Both the position numbers and the translations under genes were made by a program. From Bacillota bacterium (GTDB taxonomy: Bacteria; Bacillota; Clostridia; Christensenellales; SZUA-584), in contig JAEWBO010000043.1 of assembly GCA_023391105.1 (NCBI GenBank), forward strand, positions 1-64,000: 64,000 nucleotides of DNA. The letters run 5' to 3'. The notes below the pieces were generated by a model. It was not told the DNA's origin. It was given only the letters and a program-made list of their open reading frames with translations, and did not search any database. Each line of letters begins with the position of its first letter. Positions within the stretch are counted from its first letter, which is position 1. Positions 40,842 to 49,783 of the stretch are shown here, one piece after another.

Positions 40842-41216
40842 ATGAAACAATCTTTAGAGTGGCTGAAAAGCCACCTGCTAAATCTTGAAAACGAATTGCT
40901 GCTTGGCGAGACCCGCCGGTCGGCGCAAAGAATCGGGGAGCTGCTCTCACCCGATTTTTTTGAATTTTGCAGTTCAGGTATTGCCTATCATTACCGCCCC
41001 GGCCATACGTTTTCCGCCTTCCCTGCACGAATCTGCATTACTATCGAAGACTTTTGTATCAAGCCGCTTGCGGACAACTGCATTCTTGCCACGTACCTTT
41101 GCATCAAGCACGACGAAACAAACGGCTCAAGCAGCCGCAGCCTTCGGAGCTCCGTCTGGCAGGAAACTGACGGCGCATGGAAAATTGTCTTTCATCAGGG
41201 CACGCCTTGTTTGTGA
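40842..41216 (+). CDS. DUF4440 / NTF2-like fold protein
   Basis: A 124-residue protein seven bases after sigH. LENELLLGETRRSAQRIGELLSPDFFEFCSSGIAYHY resembles the start of DUF4440 snoaL-like domains, and SVWQETDGAWKIVFHQGTPC is the usual closing strand. Such folds bind small ligands or serve as enzymes; role unknown. Ribosome site is weak. Confidence 0.8.
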   Translation: MKQSLEWLKSHLLNLENELLLGETRRSAQRIGELLSPDFFEFCSSGIAYHYRPGHTFSAFPARICITIEDFCIKPLADNCILATYLCIKHDETNGSSSRSLRSSVWQETDGAWKIVFHQGTPCL

Positions 41217-41337
41217 ATTTATTTATCTATCACACTTCCTTACTCTTGTTACAACTCTTATAGATAGTGCTTTTTATTAATCCAAATAGTTATTTAGACT
41301 CTTTATATTCATTATACAAAAAATATTATCGCCAATA

Positions 41338-41389
41338 TTGACCACATGGTCAATACATGCTACAATATGGATGTTGACCATCTGGTCAA
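41338..41389 (+). promoter_or_regulatory. ABC exporter promoter between two TetR-type operators
   Basis: Operators TTGACCACATGGTCAA (41338-41353) and TTGACCATCTGGTCAA (41374-41389): identical 7-bp arms around two bases, centres 36 bp apart. The first provides the -35 TTGACC (41338-41343); the -10 TACAAT (41361-41366) follows at 17 bases. Binding would block RNA polymerase directly. The TetR gene at 43085 in the same operon is the obvious candidate. Confidence 0.85.
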
Positions 41390-41408
41390 CAGGAAGGAGC
41401 ATATAATC

Positions 41409-42281
41409 ATGAAGGTCATATCAGCACAGCAGCTGACCAAGGTCTACGGCAAAAACCGAGGCATCACCGATCTTGATATAAGTGTGGATGAAAGCGAGAT
41501 TTACGGCTTTATCGGCCCGAATGGTGCGGGTAAATCGACAACGATCAAGCTGCTGCTTGATTTTATTCGGCCCACCTCGGGCAGCTGCCGCATTTTCGGA
41601 CAAAACTGCATTGCCGCGTCCTCAGAGGTCAAGAAGGATATCGGCTATATTCCCGCCGAGGTAAACTATTATGACGGCATGAAGGTTTTAGACCTGCTTA
41701 TCTATGCGTCAAGATATTATCCCGGCAATCATCAGTTGTATACCAAGAAGCTCTGCAATGCGCTCGATCTGGATACCTCGCGCAAAATCAGCGAGCTTTC
41801 AACAGGTAACAAAAAGAAGGTCGCTATCGTGCAGGCGATGCTTCACAAGCCAAAGCTGCTGATCATGGACGAACCCACTTCCGGGCTCGACCCGTTGATA
41901 CAGCATGAATTCTACGGTCTCGTGGAGGAAGCGAACCGCCAAGGCGCGACTGTCTTTTTCTCGTCGCACGTCTTGAGCGAGGTGCAGCGCGTATGCAACA
42001 GAGTCGGCATCATACGCGAAGGCCGTCTGATCAGCACGCAAACCATGCAAGAGCTTACCGCGGCGCAGTACAAGCGCGTTAAAGCCACGTTGGACGGAGA
42101 TTTCTCGCTTCCCGGCTCAGAGGATGTCAAAAAGCAAGACGGTACAATCGAGTTCCTCTATAAAGGCTCTCCAGACGCGCTGTTAAAGGCACTCGCAACT
42201 CGCCATGTGAGCAACGTTCTTATTGAAGACCCGCCGCTGGAGGACATCTTTATGACGTATTACCGGGAAGGAGGCAAATAG
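41409..42281 (+). CDS. ABC transporter ATP-binding protein
   Basis: ATPase of a drug- or lipid-type ABC-2 exporter, 290 residues from ATG at 41409 (AGGAAGGAG upstream; the longer frame runs through the operators and is rejected). Walker A is FIGPNGAGKSTTIKLLLDF (about residues 35-53), signature ELSTGNKKKVAIVQAM, Walker B LLIMDEPTSGLDPL, H-loop VFFSSHVLSEVQ. The C-terminal 80 residues are the usual accessory domain. The permease gene begins one base after its stop. Confidence 0.95.
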   Translation: MKVISAQQLTKVYGKNRGITDLDISVDESEIYGFIGPNGAGKSTTIKLLLDFIRPTSGSCRIFGQNCIAASSEVKKDIGYIPAEVNYYDGMKVLDLLIYASRYYPGNHQLYTKKLCNALDLDTSRKISELSTGNKKKVAIVQAMLHKPKLLIMDEPTSGLDPLIQHEFYGLVEEANRQGATVFFSSHVLSEVQRVCNRVGIIREGRLISTQTMQELTAAQYKRVKATLDGDFSLPGSEDVKKQDGTIEFLYKGSPDALLKALATRHVSNVLIEDPPLEDIFMTYYREGGK

Positions 42282-42282
42282 T

Positions 42283-43080
42283 ATGACTTTGTTTATAAGA
42301 GAGCTTAAGGGCAACTTCAAATCCTTTGTGATATGGACACTGTGCATCATTGTGATGCTGGGTGTATTCATGGCGATGTTCCCGTCGTTCGCGGCGCAGG
42401 GCGACAGTCTTGACCAGATGCTATCTGGCTTCTCAGAGGATATGCTCAAAATGTTCAGCTTTGACAACCTTGAATTTACAGTTGGAATCGATTATTACGC
42501 CTATATGTTCCAGTACATGCTGCTCGCGGCGATGATACAGTTCATGGTTTTGGGCGCAGGCCTGATATCCAAAGAGGAAGATGGCGGCACAATCAATTTC
42601 CTTTACGCTAAGCCGCTGTCCCGAACGTCGATTGTCACAACAAAGTTCCTTGCGGGGCTCACGTATGCCGCCGCGTTCTTCATCGTCTATACGGTATCGG
42701 CGTGCGCTGTGCTTGCCATTGTGGATACCGCAGCCATTGATTTTGGCGTCGTGCTGCTTTTCAGCTTCGCGCTGCTTTTGGGACAGCTCATGCTGATGGG
42801 TATCGGCATGCTGCTCTCGATGTTCGTCACAAAAACAAGAACGCTGATGTCTCTTTCTATCGGCGTTGTGCTGCTGATGTACATCTTAAGCATGGTGGTA
42901 AATCTGAACGCCGACTTAGGCGCTCTGAAATATCTCACGCCGTTTCAGTATTTCGATTCGCGCTCAATACTGCACAATATGAGAATTGAATGGATATACG
43001 CAATATTGCCTGTCAGCGTTGGCCTTGCGGGGTATGCGCTGTCTCTGGTAATATATAACCGAAGGGACTTAAAATGCTGA
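42283..43080 (+). CDS. ABC-2 type transporter permease
   Basis: A 265-residue membrane protein with six predicted helices, the first at FVIWTLCIIVMLGVFMAMFP. SKEEDGGTINFLYAKPLSRTSIVTTKFLAG is the typical coupling region of ABC-2 permeases. Works with the ATPase upstream to export an unknown compound. GGGAAGGAGGC precedes the ATG. Confidence 0.92.
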   Translation: MTLFIRELKGNFKSFVIWTLCIIVMLGVFMAMFPSFAAQGDSLDQMLSGFSEDMLKMFSFDNLEFTVGIDYYAYMFQYMLLAAMIQFMVLGAGLISKEEDGGTINFLYAKPLSRTSIVTTKFLAGLTYAAAFFIVYTVSACAVLAIVDTAAIDFGVVLLFSFALLLGQLMLMGIGMLLSMFVTKTRTLMSLSIGVVLLMYILSMVVNLNADLGALKYLTPFQYFDSRSILHNMRIEWIYAILPVSVGLAGYALSLVIYNRRDLKC

Positions 43081-43084
43081 TCAT

Positions 43085-43723
43085 ATGAATGAACGACTGG
43101 AATCGCTGCCGGAAGAAAAACGAAAGAATATATTAAACGCCTGCTTAACGGAGTTTGCGGAGCATGGATATTTAAACGCATCCACCAACCGCATCGTCAA
43201 GGCAGCGGGCATATCGAAGGGACTGCTTTTTCATTACTTTGAGAACAAGAAAAAGCTGTTCCTTTATGTGCTTGATTACACGATCAACCAGCTCATGCAA
43301 AAGATGAGCACGTACAGCGTGACGCTATCGGGCGACTTTTTTGAACAGATCGGGCAGTATGCGCTTATCAAAATGCGGATAGGCATTGAAGAACCCGAAA
43401 TGTATCACATCCTGTACGACGTCTATGTCAATCTGCCTAAGGAAATTAAGGACGAGCTTATGCAACGGTATGGGCAGATACTGTCCGATAGCCGCAAAGA
43501 TTTTATCATGACAATGGATAAAACAAGACTTCGAGAAGGCATTACCGCAGAAACGGCGGTCAACCTCATCATCGATTTTCTCGACGGCTACTATCAGCGC
43601 AACATCGAGCTTTTTAAAACGAAAACGCCGGATGAACTGCTGGCGTATATAAATGACATGCTGGACGATATCATGGGATATCTGAACATCATCAAACGGG
43701 GATTGTATAAAGACGAAGGATAA
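43085..43723 (+). CDS. TetR-family regulator of the ABC exporter
   Basis: A 212-residue regulator with helix-turn-helix ILNACLTEFAEHGYLNASTNRIVKAAGISKGLLFHYFENKKKLF. It is the last gene of the exporter operon, and two identical TGGTCAA palindromes frame the operon promoter, so negative autoregulation relieved by the exported compound is likely. Ribosome site weak; translation may depend on the permease gene, whose stop is four bases before. Confidence 0.9.
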   Translation: MNERLESLPEEKRKNILNACLTEFAEHGYLNASTNRIVKAAGISKGLLFHYFENKKKLFLYVLDYTINQLMQKMSTYSVTLSGDFFEQIGQYALIKMRIGIEEPEMYHILYDVYVNLPKEIKDELMQRYGQILSDSRKDFIMTMDKTRLREGITAETAVNLIIDFLDGYYQRNIELFKTKTPDELLAYINDMLDDIMGYLNIIKRGLYKDEG

Positions 43724-43734
43724 TACCCTCTCCC

Positions 43735-44466
43735 CTATATCACAAACCCGCCGTTGGGGCTAATAACCTGCCCCGTGACAAACCCCGCGCCCTCCGACGC
43801 CAAAAACCGTATCGTCTGCGCAACGTCCTCCGCCGTCCCAATGCGGCACAGCGGCGTCTCCTCCTTGAGCGCTTCGCGCGTTTCATTATCCAAATCTGCG
43901 ATCATGTCCGTTTCGATCACGCCGGGCGCCACCGCGTTCACGCGGATACCCGACGGCCCCAGCTCCTTGGCAAGCGCCTTGGTGAGTCCGATCACGGCAG
44001 CCTTGGCTGCGCTGTAGTGCACCTCGCACGACGCGCCCACCAGCCCCCATATCGACGATACGTTGATTATGCAGCCTTTTTTGCGCGATATCATGCCGGG
44101 CAGCACGCTTTGGCAGCAATGGAACACACCCTTGACGTTCACATCGAACATCGCGTCCCAGTCGTCCGCGGCCAGCTCGGTAAACAGCTTGCTCTGCGCG
44201 ATCCCCGCGTTGTTGACCAAAATATCAATATGCCCGAACACCTCATTCACGCGTTGCACCATCGTTCTGACCTGCGCCGCGTCCGATACATCCGCATGCA
44301 CCGCCATGGCACGCCCGCCTTGCTGCGCGATATCCGCGCACAGGTTAAGCGCCGCCTGCTCGCTCTTGTTGTAATGCACAGCCACGTTGTATCCATCAGC
44401 GGCGAAGGAAAGGGCCGTCGCTCTGCCGATGCCCGTGGCCGCACCGGTTATCAATACTGTATCCAT
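43735..44466 (-). CDS. Short-chain dehydrogenase/reductase (FabG-like)
   Basis: A 243-residue NAD(P)-dependent oxidoreductase. TGAATGIGRATALSFA is the cofactor loop, NNAG the structural motif, and the catalytic set S (INVSSIWG), Y-x3-K (HYSAAKAAV) is complete. The acidic/hydrophobic pattern VAVHYNKSE after strand 2 suggests NADPH. Resembles 3-oxoacyl-ACP reductase, but isolated from fab genes, so substrate is open. It follows the HD-domain gene with a one-base gap. Confidence 0.9.
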   Translation of the reverse strand: MDTVLITGAATGIGRATALSFAADGYNVAVHYNKSEQAALNLCADIAQQGGRAMAVHADVSDAAQVRTMVQRVNEVFGHIDILVNNAGIAQSKLFTELAADDWDAMFDVNVKGVFHCCQSVLPGMISRKKGCIINVSSIWGLVGASCEVHYSAAKAAVIGLTKALAKELGPSGIRVNAVAPGVIETDMIADLDNETREALKEETPLCRIGTAEDVAQTIRFLASEGAGFVTGQVISPNGGFVI

Positions 44467-44467
44467 A

Positions 44468-45046
44468 TCAGTTCAGCTCGTCGAGCGTGAGCTCAAAGCT
44501 CGGCACGAACGTCTCCATAAAGTAATTAACCTCAGGCCTGTCCATCTCTTTTATCGTTTTTTCTATCGCGTTCTTGGCTTTCTCGAATTCGCTGTTGCCT
44601 GCGGACAGCTCCTCCACGCATTTCAGATACGCACAGATTTTATCCGCCGCTTTCACGATCGCGTATAGCTCACCCTCGGCATCGCGGTCAAGTATCAGCG
44701 ATTCATAATCGCCTTTAAGCGCTTTGGGCAGCATGTCCACAAGCTTTTCCTCAGCCACGCGCTCAATCTGCTTGTACGCCGTCTTGATCTCGGGGTTGAA
44801 GTATTTAATGGGCGTTGCGAGATCACCCGTGATGACCTCCCCCGCTTCATGGTAAACGGCCAGCGCCAGCACACGCTCCGCATTCACGTTGCCGCCGAAC
44901 ATGCGGTTTTTGATGAGCGCCAGCGCGTGCGCAATCATCGCGGTCTGCAGCGAATGCTCCTGTATGTTCTCCTCACGCGTGTTGCGCATCAGACCCCAGC
45001 GCTTGATGTGCTTCATCCGCGCCATATAGCTGAAAAAATGATACAT
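44468..45046 (-). CDS. HD-domain 5'-nucleotidase, YfbR family, with HD to HE change
   Basis: A 192-residue metal-dependent phosphohydrolase from ATG at 45046 (GGAGAG upstream). NTREENIQEHSLQTAMIAHALA and GDLATPIKYFNPEIKTAYKQIE match the YfbR family, which cleaves deoxynucleoside monophosphates. The defining His-Asp doublet reads YHEAGEV: the aspartate that ligates the metal is Glu here. The distal aspartate region KAADKICAYLKC is intact. Activity may be altered or retained with Glu as ligand. Confidence 0.87.
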   Translation of the reverse strand: MYHFFSYMARMKHIKRWGLMRNTREENIQEHSLQTAMIAHALALIKNRMFGGNVNAERVLALAVYHEAGEVITGDLATPIKYFNPEIKTAYKQIERVAEEKLVDMLPKALKGDYESLILDRDAEGELYAIVKAADKICAYLKCVEELSAGNSEFEKAKNAIEKTIKEMDRPEVNYFMETFVPSFELTLDELN

Positions 45047-45304
45047 TGATCTCTCCAATGTTCAATTATAATTTAATATTAAGAATTAATATTTGATGTA
45101 AGCATTTATAAACATCTATCTTTATTTTTCACTCTTAATTCTTAATTCTTAATTATTTTATCGCATGGCAGGACTATTGACAACTTTAGCTTCAAAACGG
45201 CATTTATTAGCGTTGGAAAAAAACCCAAAATATTTTTTCTACAGTACCTTGCATTATACAGTACCATGTGGTATAGTGTATTCAACGGAAAGGGAGGTGC
45301 ATGG
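45047..45304. other. AT-rich intergenic region with TTAATTC repeats
   Basis: Contains tandem TTAATTC units (about 45133-45156) and an opposed TTAATATTAAGAATTAATATT (about 45074-45095). The right end holds the PadR promoter. No gene seen. Confidence 0.4.
45241..45277 (+). promoter_or_regulatory. PadR operon promoter and operator
   Basis: -35 TTGCAT (45249-45254), 17-base spacer, -10 TATAGT (45272-45277). ACAGTACC occurs twice (45241-45248, 45258-45265), 17 bp apart, and TACCATGTGGTA (45262-45273) is a palindrome touching the -10. Both are candidate sites for the PadR product. Confidence 0.72.
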
Positions 45305-45622
45305 TTGAACACCCAATTAAAGAAAGGCGTTCTGGAACTTTGTGTGCTGCAGCTGCTTCAGGAGAAAGATCGCTACGGTTACGAGCTGGTGGCAAAAATA
45401 TCGACGAGCGTAGAAATTTCTGAAGGAACGATATACCCGCTGCTAAGACGGCTCAAAAATGATGGTTTTGTGAGCACATATCTTGAGGAATCGAGTGAAG
45501 GTCCGCCAAGGAAGTATTACAGGCTGACAGAAAAAGGTGAGGAAACGCGCGCGGCGCTGATTGCAGACTGGCACGCGTTTACCGGCGGTGTGAACCGCAT
45601 ATTAGGAGGGCAGAGTGAATAA
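45305..45622 (+). CDS. PadR-family transcriptional regulator
   Basis: A 105-residue winged-helix regulator. TTG at 45305 is chosen because GGGAGGTG lies six bases before it and homologues begin near NTQLKKGVLELCVLQLLQ. ELVAKISTSVEISEGTIYPLLRRLKNDGFVSTYLEES..RKYYRLTEKG is the PadR core. It overlaps the DUF1700 gene by eight bases. This PadR-DUF1700-DUF4097 trio is a common, autoregulated unit of Firmicutes. Confidence 0.93.
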   Translation: MNTQLKKGVLELCVLQLLQEKDRYGYELVAKISTSVEISEGTIYPLLRRLKNDGFVSTYLEESSEGPPRKYYRLTEKGEETRAALIADWHAFTGGVNRILGGQSE

Positions 45623-46184
45623 GGAGCAATTTTTAAAGCAGCTCGGTACGCACTTGAAAAAGCTGACGACGACCGAGCGAGACGATATTTTAAGCGATAT
45701 CGAAGAGTTTTTCATCTATGCCGCAAGGGACGGTGAAGCGGAAGCGGATATCGCCCAACGTCTGGGCGATCCCAAAAAGCTGGCAAAGGAGTATCTGGCG
45801 CAAAGTCATATCGCGAGCGCCAACGAGAAAAGGTCACCCAAGACTATGATCCTCGCGTTCATATCTGCAGCGGGGCTGGGAACTGTTAACGCATTATATG
45901 CCATCTTCGTGGTAGGCGTCGGTTATGTGGTGATCAGTACGTTTTATATCACGGCTGTAGCCATTGGTCTTGGCGGCATTGCGGCAATGTTTTATGTGCC
46001 GATTGCGCTGGCCGGTACGGGCGCTATAGCGTGGCTGGCGATCTTCACCGGCATTGCGCTGATCAGTATCAGCATCTTATTCTTTATCGGCATCATGTAT
46101 CTATCAAAAGTGTTTCATAGGGGCAATATGGCCTTTCTCAACCGGATATCGGATAAAATTAAAGAAGCAGGAGCAAGAAAATGA
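45615..46184 (+). CDS. DUF1700 membrane protein
   Basis: A 189-residue protein from GTG at 45615 (GGAGGGCAGA before). The N-terminal cytoplasmic part NKEQFLKQLGTHLKKLTTTERDDILSDIEEFF..AQRLGDPKKLAKEYL is the DUF1700 signature; three to four membrane helices follow from about residue 75. Role unknown, probably envelope-stress sensing with its two partners. Overlaps the next start by four bases. Confidence 0.92.
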   Translation: MNKEQFLKQLGTHLKKLTTTERDDILSDIEEFFIYAARDGEAEADIAQRLGDPKKLAKEYLAQSHIASANEKRSPKTMILAFISAAGLGTVNALYAIFVVGVGYVVISTFYITAVAIGLGGIAAMFYVPIALAGTGAIAWLAIFTGIALISISILFFIGIMYLSKVFHRGNMAFLNRISDKIKEAGARK

Positions 46185-47173
46185 GTGCAACCAAAAAGAT
46201 AGTGTTAATAGCGAGCTGCGTGCTGCTGGTCTGCATCATATGTGCAGGCATCATCATGGCCACAAGCTTTGGCAGCGGCGGCTTTGGCATGCTGTTTGGC
46301 AGCATAAAGAGCAAATCGATCCACGTCGATGAAAGCGCGGATCTTGATTTAAGCGGTATCGACAGCATTAATGTACAGTGTGTGTCCGGCAAGATCATCA
46401 TCGGAGAAGGCAGGCCGCATGCCTCGCTGACCGGCAGCATTCTGTCCAGCCAGCCCAAGGACAATTATCTGGTCGTCGAGAAAAACGGCAGCACGCTGAC
46501 AGTCAGGTTTGATTCAGACATGATTTTTCCGCAAACCATCAGCACCAACGTCACTTTGGACGTGTCGCTGCCCAAGGATGTGTTGGCAAACCTCAATGTG
46601 TCGGGCGCATCCGCAGACACTGAGATCAGAGAGCTTATGCTTAAAGACATGCGCGTGGATACCGCAAGCGGCATCACGACCATTTCAGACTGCACGGGCG
46701 GCACGCTGCATATCGGTGCGGCTTCCGGCAAAATCGATCTGAGCGATGCGCAGTTCGATCACATTGACGCAAGCTGCACATCGGGCACTGTCAACATCGA
46801 GAACATCACAGGCTCGGTCACTGCGGGCAGCACATCAGGCGTGGTGCGCGTCACCAATGTGACAGGCGATGTATCTATCAATAACACCTCGGGAGGCGCG
46901 TATGTCTCGCAGGAACAAAAAGACATCGGCGCCATTCATGTCGCTCTCACCAGCGGCACCGTGGAGGTGAAGCTGAATCCCGAAACCGCTTTCGACATAG
47001 ACGCCGAAACCACCTCAGGCGGCTTCAGCACCGACTTTGACGTGACCGTCAGCGGCAGCATGTCCAAAAAGGTCGTCGGCGAGGATCTGTCCGGCAAAGT
47101 GAACGGCGGCGGCCCTCAGGTGAGTCTTAGCACCGTTTCGGGCAGTATCCGTGTCAACAAGCTTAGTGAATAA
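46181..47173 (+). CDS. DUF4097 beta-strand repeat surface protein
   Basis: A 330-residue membrane-anchored protein: N-terminal helix IVLIASCVLLVCIICAGIIMA, then a beta-helix-like region of short repeats with the alternating pattern SGxVxIxxxxG, for example VDTASGITTISDCTGG, IGAASGKIDLSDAQ, ASCTSGTVNIENITG, AGSTSGVVRVTNVTG. Typical of DUF4097 (adhesin-like fold). Exposed outside the cell; function unknown. Last gene of the PadR operon. Confidence 0.92.
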   Translation: MSATKKIVLIASCVLLVCIICAGIIMATSFGSGGFGMLFGSIKSKSIHVDESADLDLSGIDSINVQCVSGKIIIGEGRPHASLTGSILSSQPKDNYLVVEKNGSTLTVRFDSDMIFPQTISTNVTLDVSLPKDVLANLNVSGASADTEIRELMLKDMRVDTASGITTISDCTGGTLHIGAASGKIDLSDAQFDHIDASCTSGTVNIENITGSVTAGSTSGVVRVTNVTGDVSINNTSGGAYVSQEQKDIGAIHVALTSGTVEVKLNPETAFDIDAETTSGGFSTDFDVTVSGSMSKKVVGEDLSGKVNGGGPQVSLSTVSGSIRVNKLSE

Positions 47174-47210
47174 TAGTTTCCGGCAAAAAAACCGTTAAAT
47201 CGCCGGATAT

Positions 47211-47248
47211 AAAAAGAGCTATGCAGCATCAGCCGCGTGGCTCTTTTT
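47211..47248 (+). terminator. Intrinsic terminator of PadR operon
   Basis: AAAAAGAGC / GCTCTTTTT stem (9 bp) about 37 bp after the stop. A second, smaller CCGGC...GCCGG hairpin lies just before it (47180-47206). Confidence 0.82.
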
Positions 47249-47259
47249 GGTATAATCAT

Positions 47260-47640
47260 AGGGCGGCATTCCCCATTCGGGGCACACGTGGAACACTGTC
47301 CCCTACGAACCGTGTCACATTTTTTGCGATCACGTTGAGGAGCGTTTCCACCCAACCTGTGATTAAGATTGTTGATTTGAATTTGAAAATGGCTTTGTTA
47401 TAGATTCTAATCCACTTCGTAGTTAATCGCTTCGCAATCAGAATGACGTTGCAGAGTCTATTTTTAACGTGTACCCGTTTTCGTAATCGTTGCACGGAAA
47501 CGATACGCTCAATGCAGAACGACACAGAGGTCGTTCCCTGCAGGGGTGTGACGAATCGTGCAGAACGGTCGAGACCGTTCCCTACAGGGTACGCACGGGA
47601 GACCAGCAGGGCAACGCGGAGAACAACCCCTACGAATCGT
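47260..47640. repeat. Cluster of dispersed intergenic repeats
   Basis: Holds CATTCGGGGCACACGTGG...CCCCTACGAACCGTG (about 47273-47315), GATTCTAATCCACTTCGTAG...CAATCAGAATGACG (47401-47447), and three GTTCCCTRCAGGG-type units (47530-47640; AGGTCGTTCCCTGCAGGGG, GAGACCGTTCCCTACAGGG, AACAACCCCTACGAATCGTG). Fragments recur elsewhere in the window. No gene is seen. Confidence 0.55.
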
Positions 47641-48775
47641 GAATGAGCCCTTCTGGTTTTTGCAGCAGCTCGATGATTCTCGCCGTAAACAACGCCGCCT
47701 GCGCACCGTCTATGCTGCGATGATCGTACGTAAGAGACAGCCCCATCTTAAGCCGTTTTTCGATCTTTCCCTCGTCGTCCATCTCCAGCCGCTGCTCGAT
47801 GGCGCAGACGCCGAGTATCGCGCTCTCGGGCGGGTTGATCATCGGCGTGAACACAGTCACGCCATACGCGCCAAGGTTGCTCACCGTGAACGTGCCGCCG
47901 GTGTACTCGTCCGGCAGAAGCTTGCCCGCTCTTGCTTTTTCAGCAAGCGCCTTTGCGTTGTTGGATATTTCAATAATCGAGAGCGTGTCCGCATCTTTCA
48001 GCACGGGTACGATCAGCCCGTCCTCGCGCGTCACCGCGATGCCGATATGCACATGATCCTTGATCACGATGCCCTCGGGCGAAAACGATGCGTTGATATG
48101 CGGCTGCTCCTTGAGCACTGTGGCCACCGCCTTCACCACAAAGTCGTTCACGGTCAGATGCGTCCCGTCCTTTGCATTCAGCTTGCTGCGCAGCGCCATC
48201 ATTGCCGTCACATCCGCCATGCTGTGCTGCGTCACAGCAGGGATATCGGTATGGCTTTGCTGCATCCGCCGCGCAATCGTGCGCCGCATCGCCGAAAGCG
48301 GCATCAGCTTGTTGCCGCCATGTGCTGCCACATCCGCAGCCTTGATCTGCCCGAAGCTGCCGGATGGCTGCACGCTGCTAAGCGGCACGCCCTTTTGCCG
48401 CGCCATTGCACGCGCCGCAGGCGTCGCCAGTACACCTGTGTCCGTGCGCAAAACGGCTCTGGGTCTGTTCCGTTCATACGATGACGTCTGCTTTTCGGAA
48501 ACGACACGTACGGGTTCATCCTTGGGCAGCGGTTCGCCAAGCTTGCCGATATAGCCGATCGTCTGCGTCACGGGCACCACTGTGCCCGCGCGTGCACAAA
48601 TTTTAAGCAGGATACCGCTCTCCCCCGCTTCAATCTCCATCGTCGACTTGTCCGTCTCTATCTCAAGCAGCGGTGCACCAGCCTCGATCTGCTCGCCTTC
48701 CTTCTTAAACCACCGCATCACGCGGCCTGTTTCCATCATCATGCCCGCCTTGGGCATAATCACGCTGTATGCCAT
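47630..48775 (-). CDS. 2-oxo acid dehydrogenase E2 component (dihydrolipoyl acyltransferase)
   Basis: Core acyltransferase of an acetoin- or pyruvate-dehydrogenase-type complex, 381 residues. One N-terminal lipoyl domain with the lipoylated lysine in EIETDKSTMEIEAG (about residue 43), one E1/E3-binding domain (VLATPAARAMARQKGVPLSSVQPSG, about 113-137), and a catalytic domain ending YDHRSIDGAQ with H352 and the DG pair. The single lipoyl domain and operon order favour the acetoin-type (Aco) family. It follows E1 beta by 12 bp. Confidence 0.92.
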   Translation of the reverse strand: MAYSVIMPKAGMMMETGRVMRWFKKEGEQIEAGAPLLEIETDKSTMEIEAGESGILLKICARAGTVVPVTQTIGYIGKLGEPLPKDEPVRVVSEKQTSSYERNRPRAVLRTDTGVLATPAARAMARQKGVPLSSVQPSGSFGQIKAADVAAHGGNKLMPLSAMRRTIARRMQQSHTDIPAVTQHSMADVTAMMALRSKLNAKDGTHLTVNDFVVKAVATVLKEQPHINASFSPEGIVIKDHVHIGIAVTREDGLIVPVLKDADTLSIIEISNNAKALAEKARAGKLLPDEYTGGTFTVSNLGAYGVTVFTPMINPPESAILGVCAIEQRLEMDDEGKIEKRLKMGLSLTYDHRSIDGAQAALFTARIIELLQKPEGLIHDS

Positions 48776-48787
48776 CTGCGCCCCCCT

Positions 48788-49771
48788 CTAGCCGCGCACC
48801 AGCGACAACGCGTTTTCAATAATCACGTCTTTGCCGGGCACCACGTTTTTCTCCAGCTCGGGGCAGTATGGAATAGGTACATCGAGGCCGCAGCAGCGCC
48901 GAATCAGCGCATCCAGCTTAAAGAACGCCTCGCTGTCCGCAATGACCGCGGCCAGTTCACCGCCGAAGCCGCCGGTCTGGCATGCCTCATGCACGATGAG
49001 AACGCGTCCTGTTTTGCTGGCAGAGGCGATGATCGTCTCCTTATCGAGCGGCACAAGCGTACGCGGGTCAACCACCTCGGCGCTGATACCCTCGTTTTTC
49101 TTGAGCTGCGCCGCCGCGTCAAGACACACCGGCAGCATCCGTCCATAGGAGATGATCGTGAGGTCAGTGCCTTCACGCTTAATATCCGCTTTGCCGAGCG
49201 GCACTGTGTAATCCCCCTCGGGCACTACGCCCTTGGTGCGGTAAAGCACCTTGGGTTCAAAGAACAGCACGGGGTTATCATCGCGTATCGCAGAGATCAG
49301 CAGCCCCTTGGCGTCCGCCGGTGTGGACGGCATTACCACCTTAAGCCCCGGCGCGTTACAAAACCACGCTTCCGGGCTTTGGCTGTGCTGCGCCGCCGCG
49401 CCCGTGCCCGAGCCGGATGCCGAGCGTACCACCATGGGGACGGACGCTTTACCGCCGAACATGTATCGCATCTTGGCAGCCTGATTCACAAGCTGATCCA
49501 TCGCAATGGTCAAAAAGTCGCTGAACATAATCTCCGCAATGGGCCTCATGCCCATTGCCGCTGCGCCTGCCGCCGCACCCACTATCACGGCTTCGGAAAT
49601 GGGCGTATCCTTGACCCTCGCCTCACCGAACTCCTCAAACATGCCCGCCGACACGCCGAAAGCGCCTCCGTACAGCCCGACATCCTCACCCATCAAAAAT
49701 ATGTTTTCATTACGGCGCATCTCCAGCGTCATCGCTTCACGGATGGCCTGCGCGTATGTCAATTCCCTCAT
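48788..49771 (-). CDS. 2-oxo acid dehydrogenase E1 component, beta subunit
   Basis: Thiamine diphosphate-dependent subunit, 327 residues. TYAQAIREAMTLEMRRNENIFLMGEDVGLYGGAFGVSAGMFEEFG and DTPISEAVIVGAAAGAAAMGMRPIAEIMFSDF are the family hallmarks. Pairs with the alpha subunit to decarboxylate a 2-oxo acid or cleave acetoin. Starts 12 bp after the alpha subunit gene stop. Confidence 0.93.
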   Translation of the reverse strand: MRELTYAQAIREAMTLEMRRNENIFLMGEDVGLYGGAFGVSAGMFEEFGEARVKDTPISEAVIVGAAAGAAAMGMRPIAEIMFSDFLTIAMDQLVNQAAKMRYMFGGKASVPMVVRSASGSGTGAAAQHSQSPEAWFCNAPGLKVVMPSTPADAKGLLISAIRDDNPVLFFEPKVLYRTKGVVPEGDYTVPLGKADIKREGTDLTIISYGRMLPVCLDAAAQLKKNEGISAEVVDPRTLVPLDKETIIASASKTGRVLIVHEACQTGGFGGELAAVIADSEAFFKLDALIRRCCGLDVPIPYCPELEKNVVPGKDVIIENALSLVRG

Positions 49772-49783
49772 TCGTTTCTCCTT

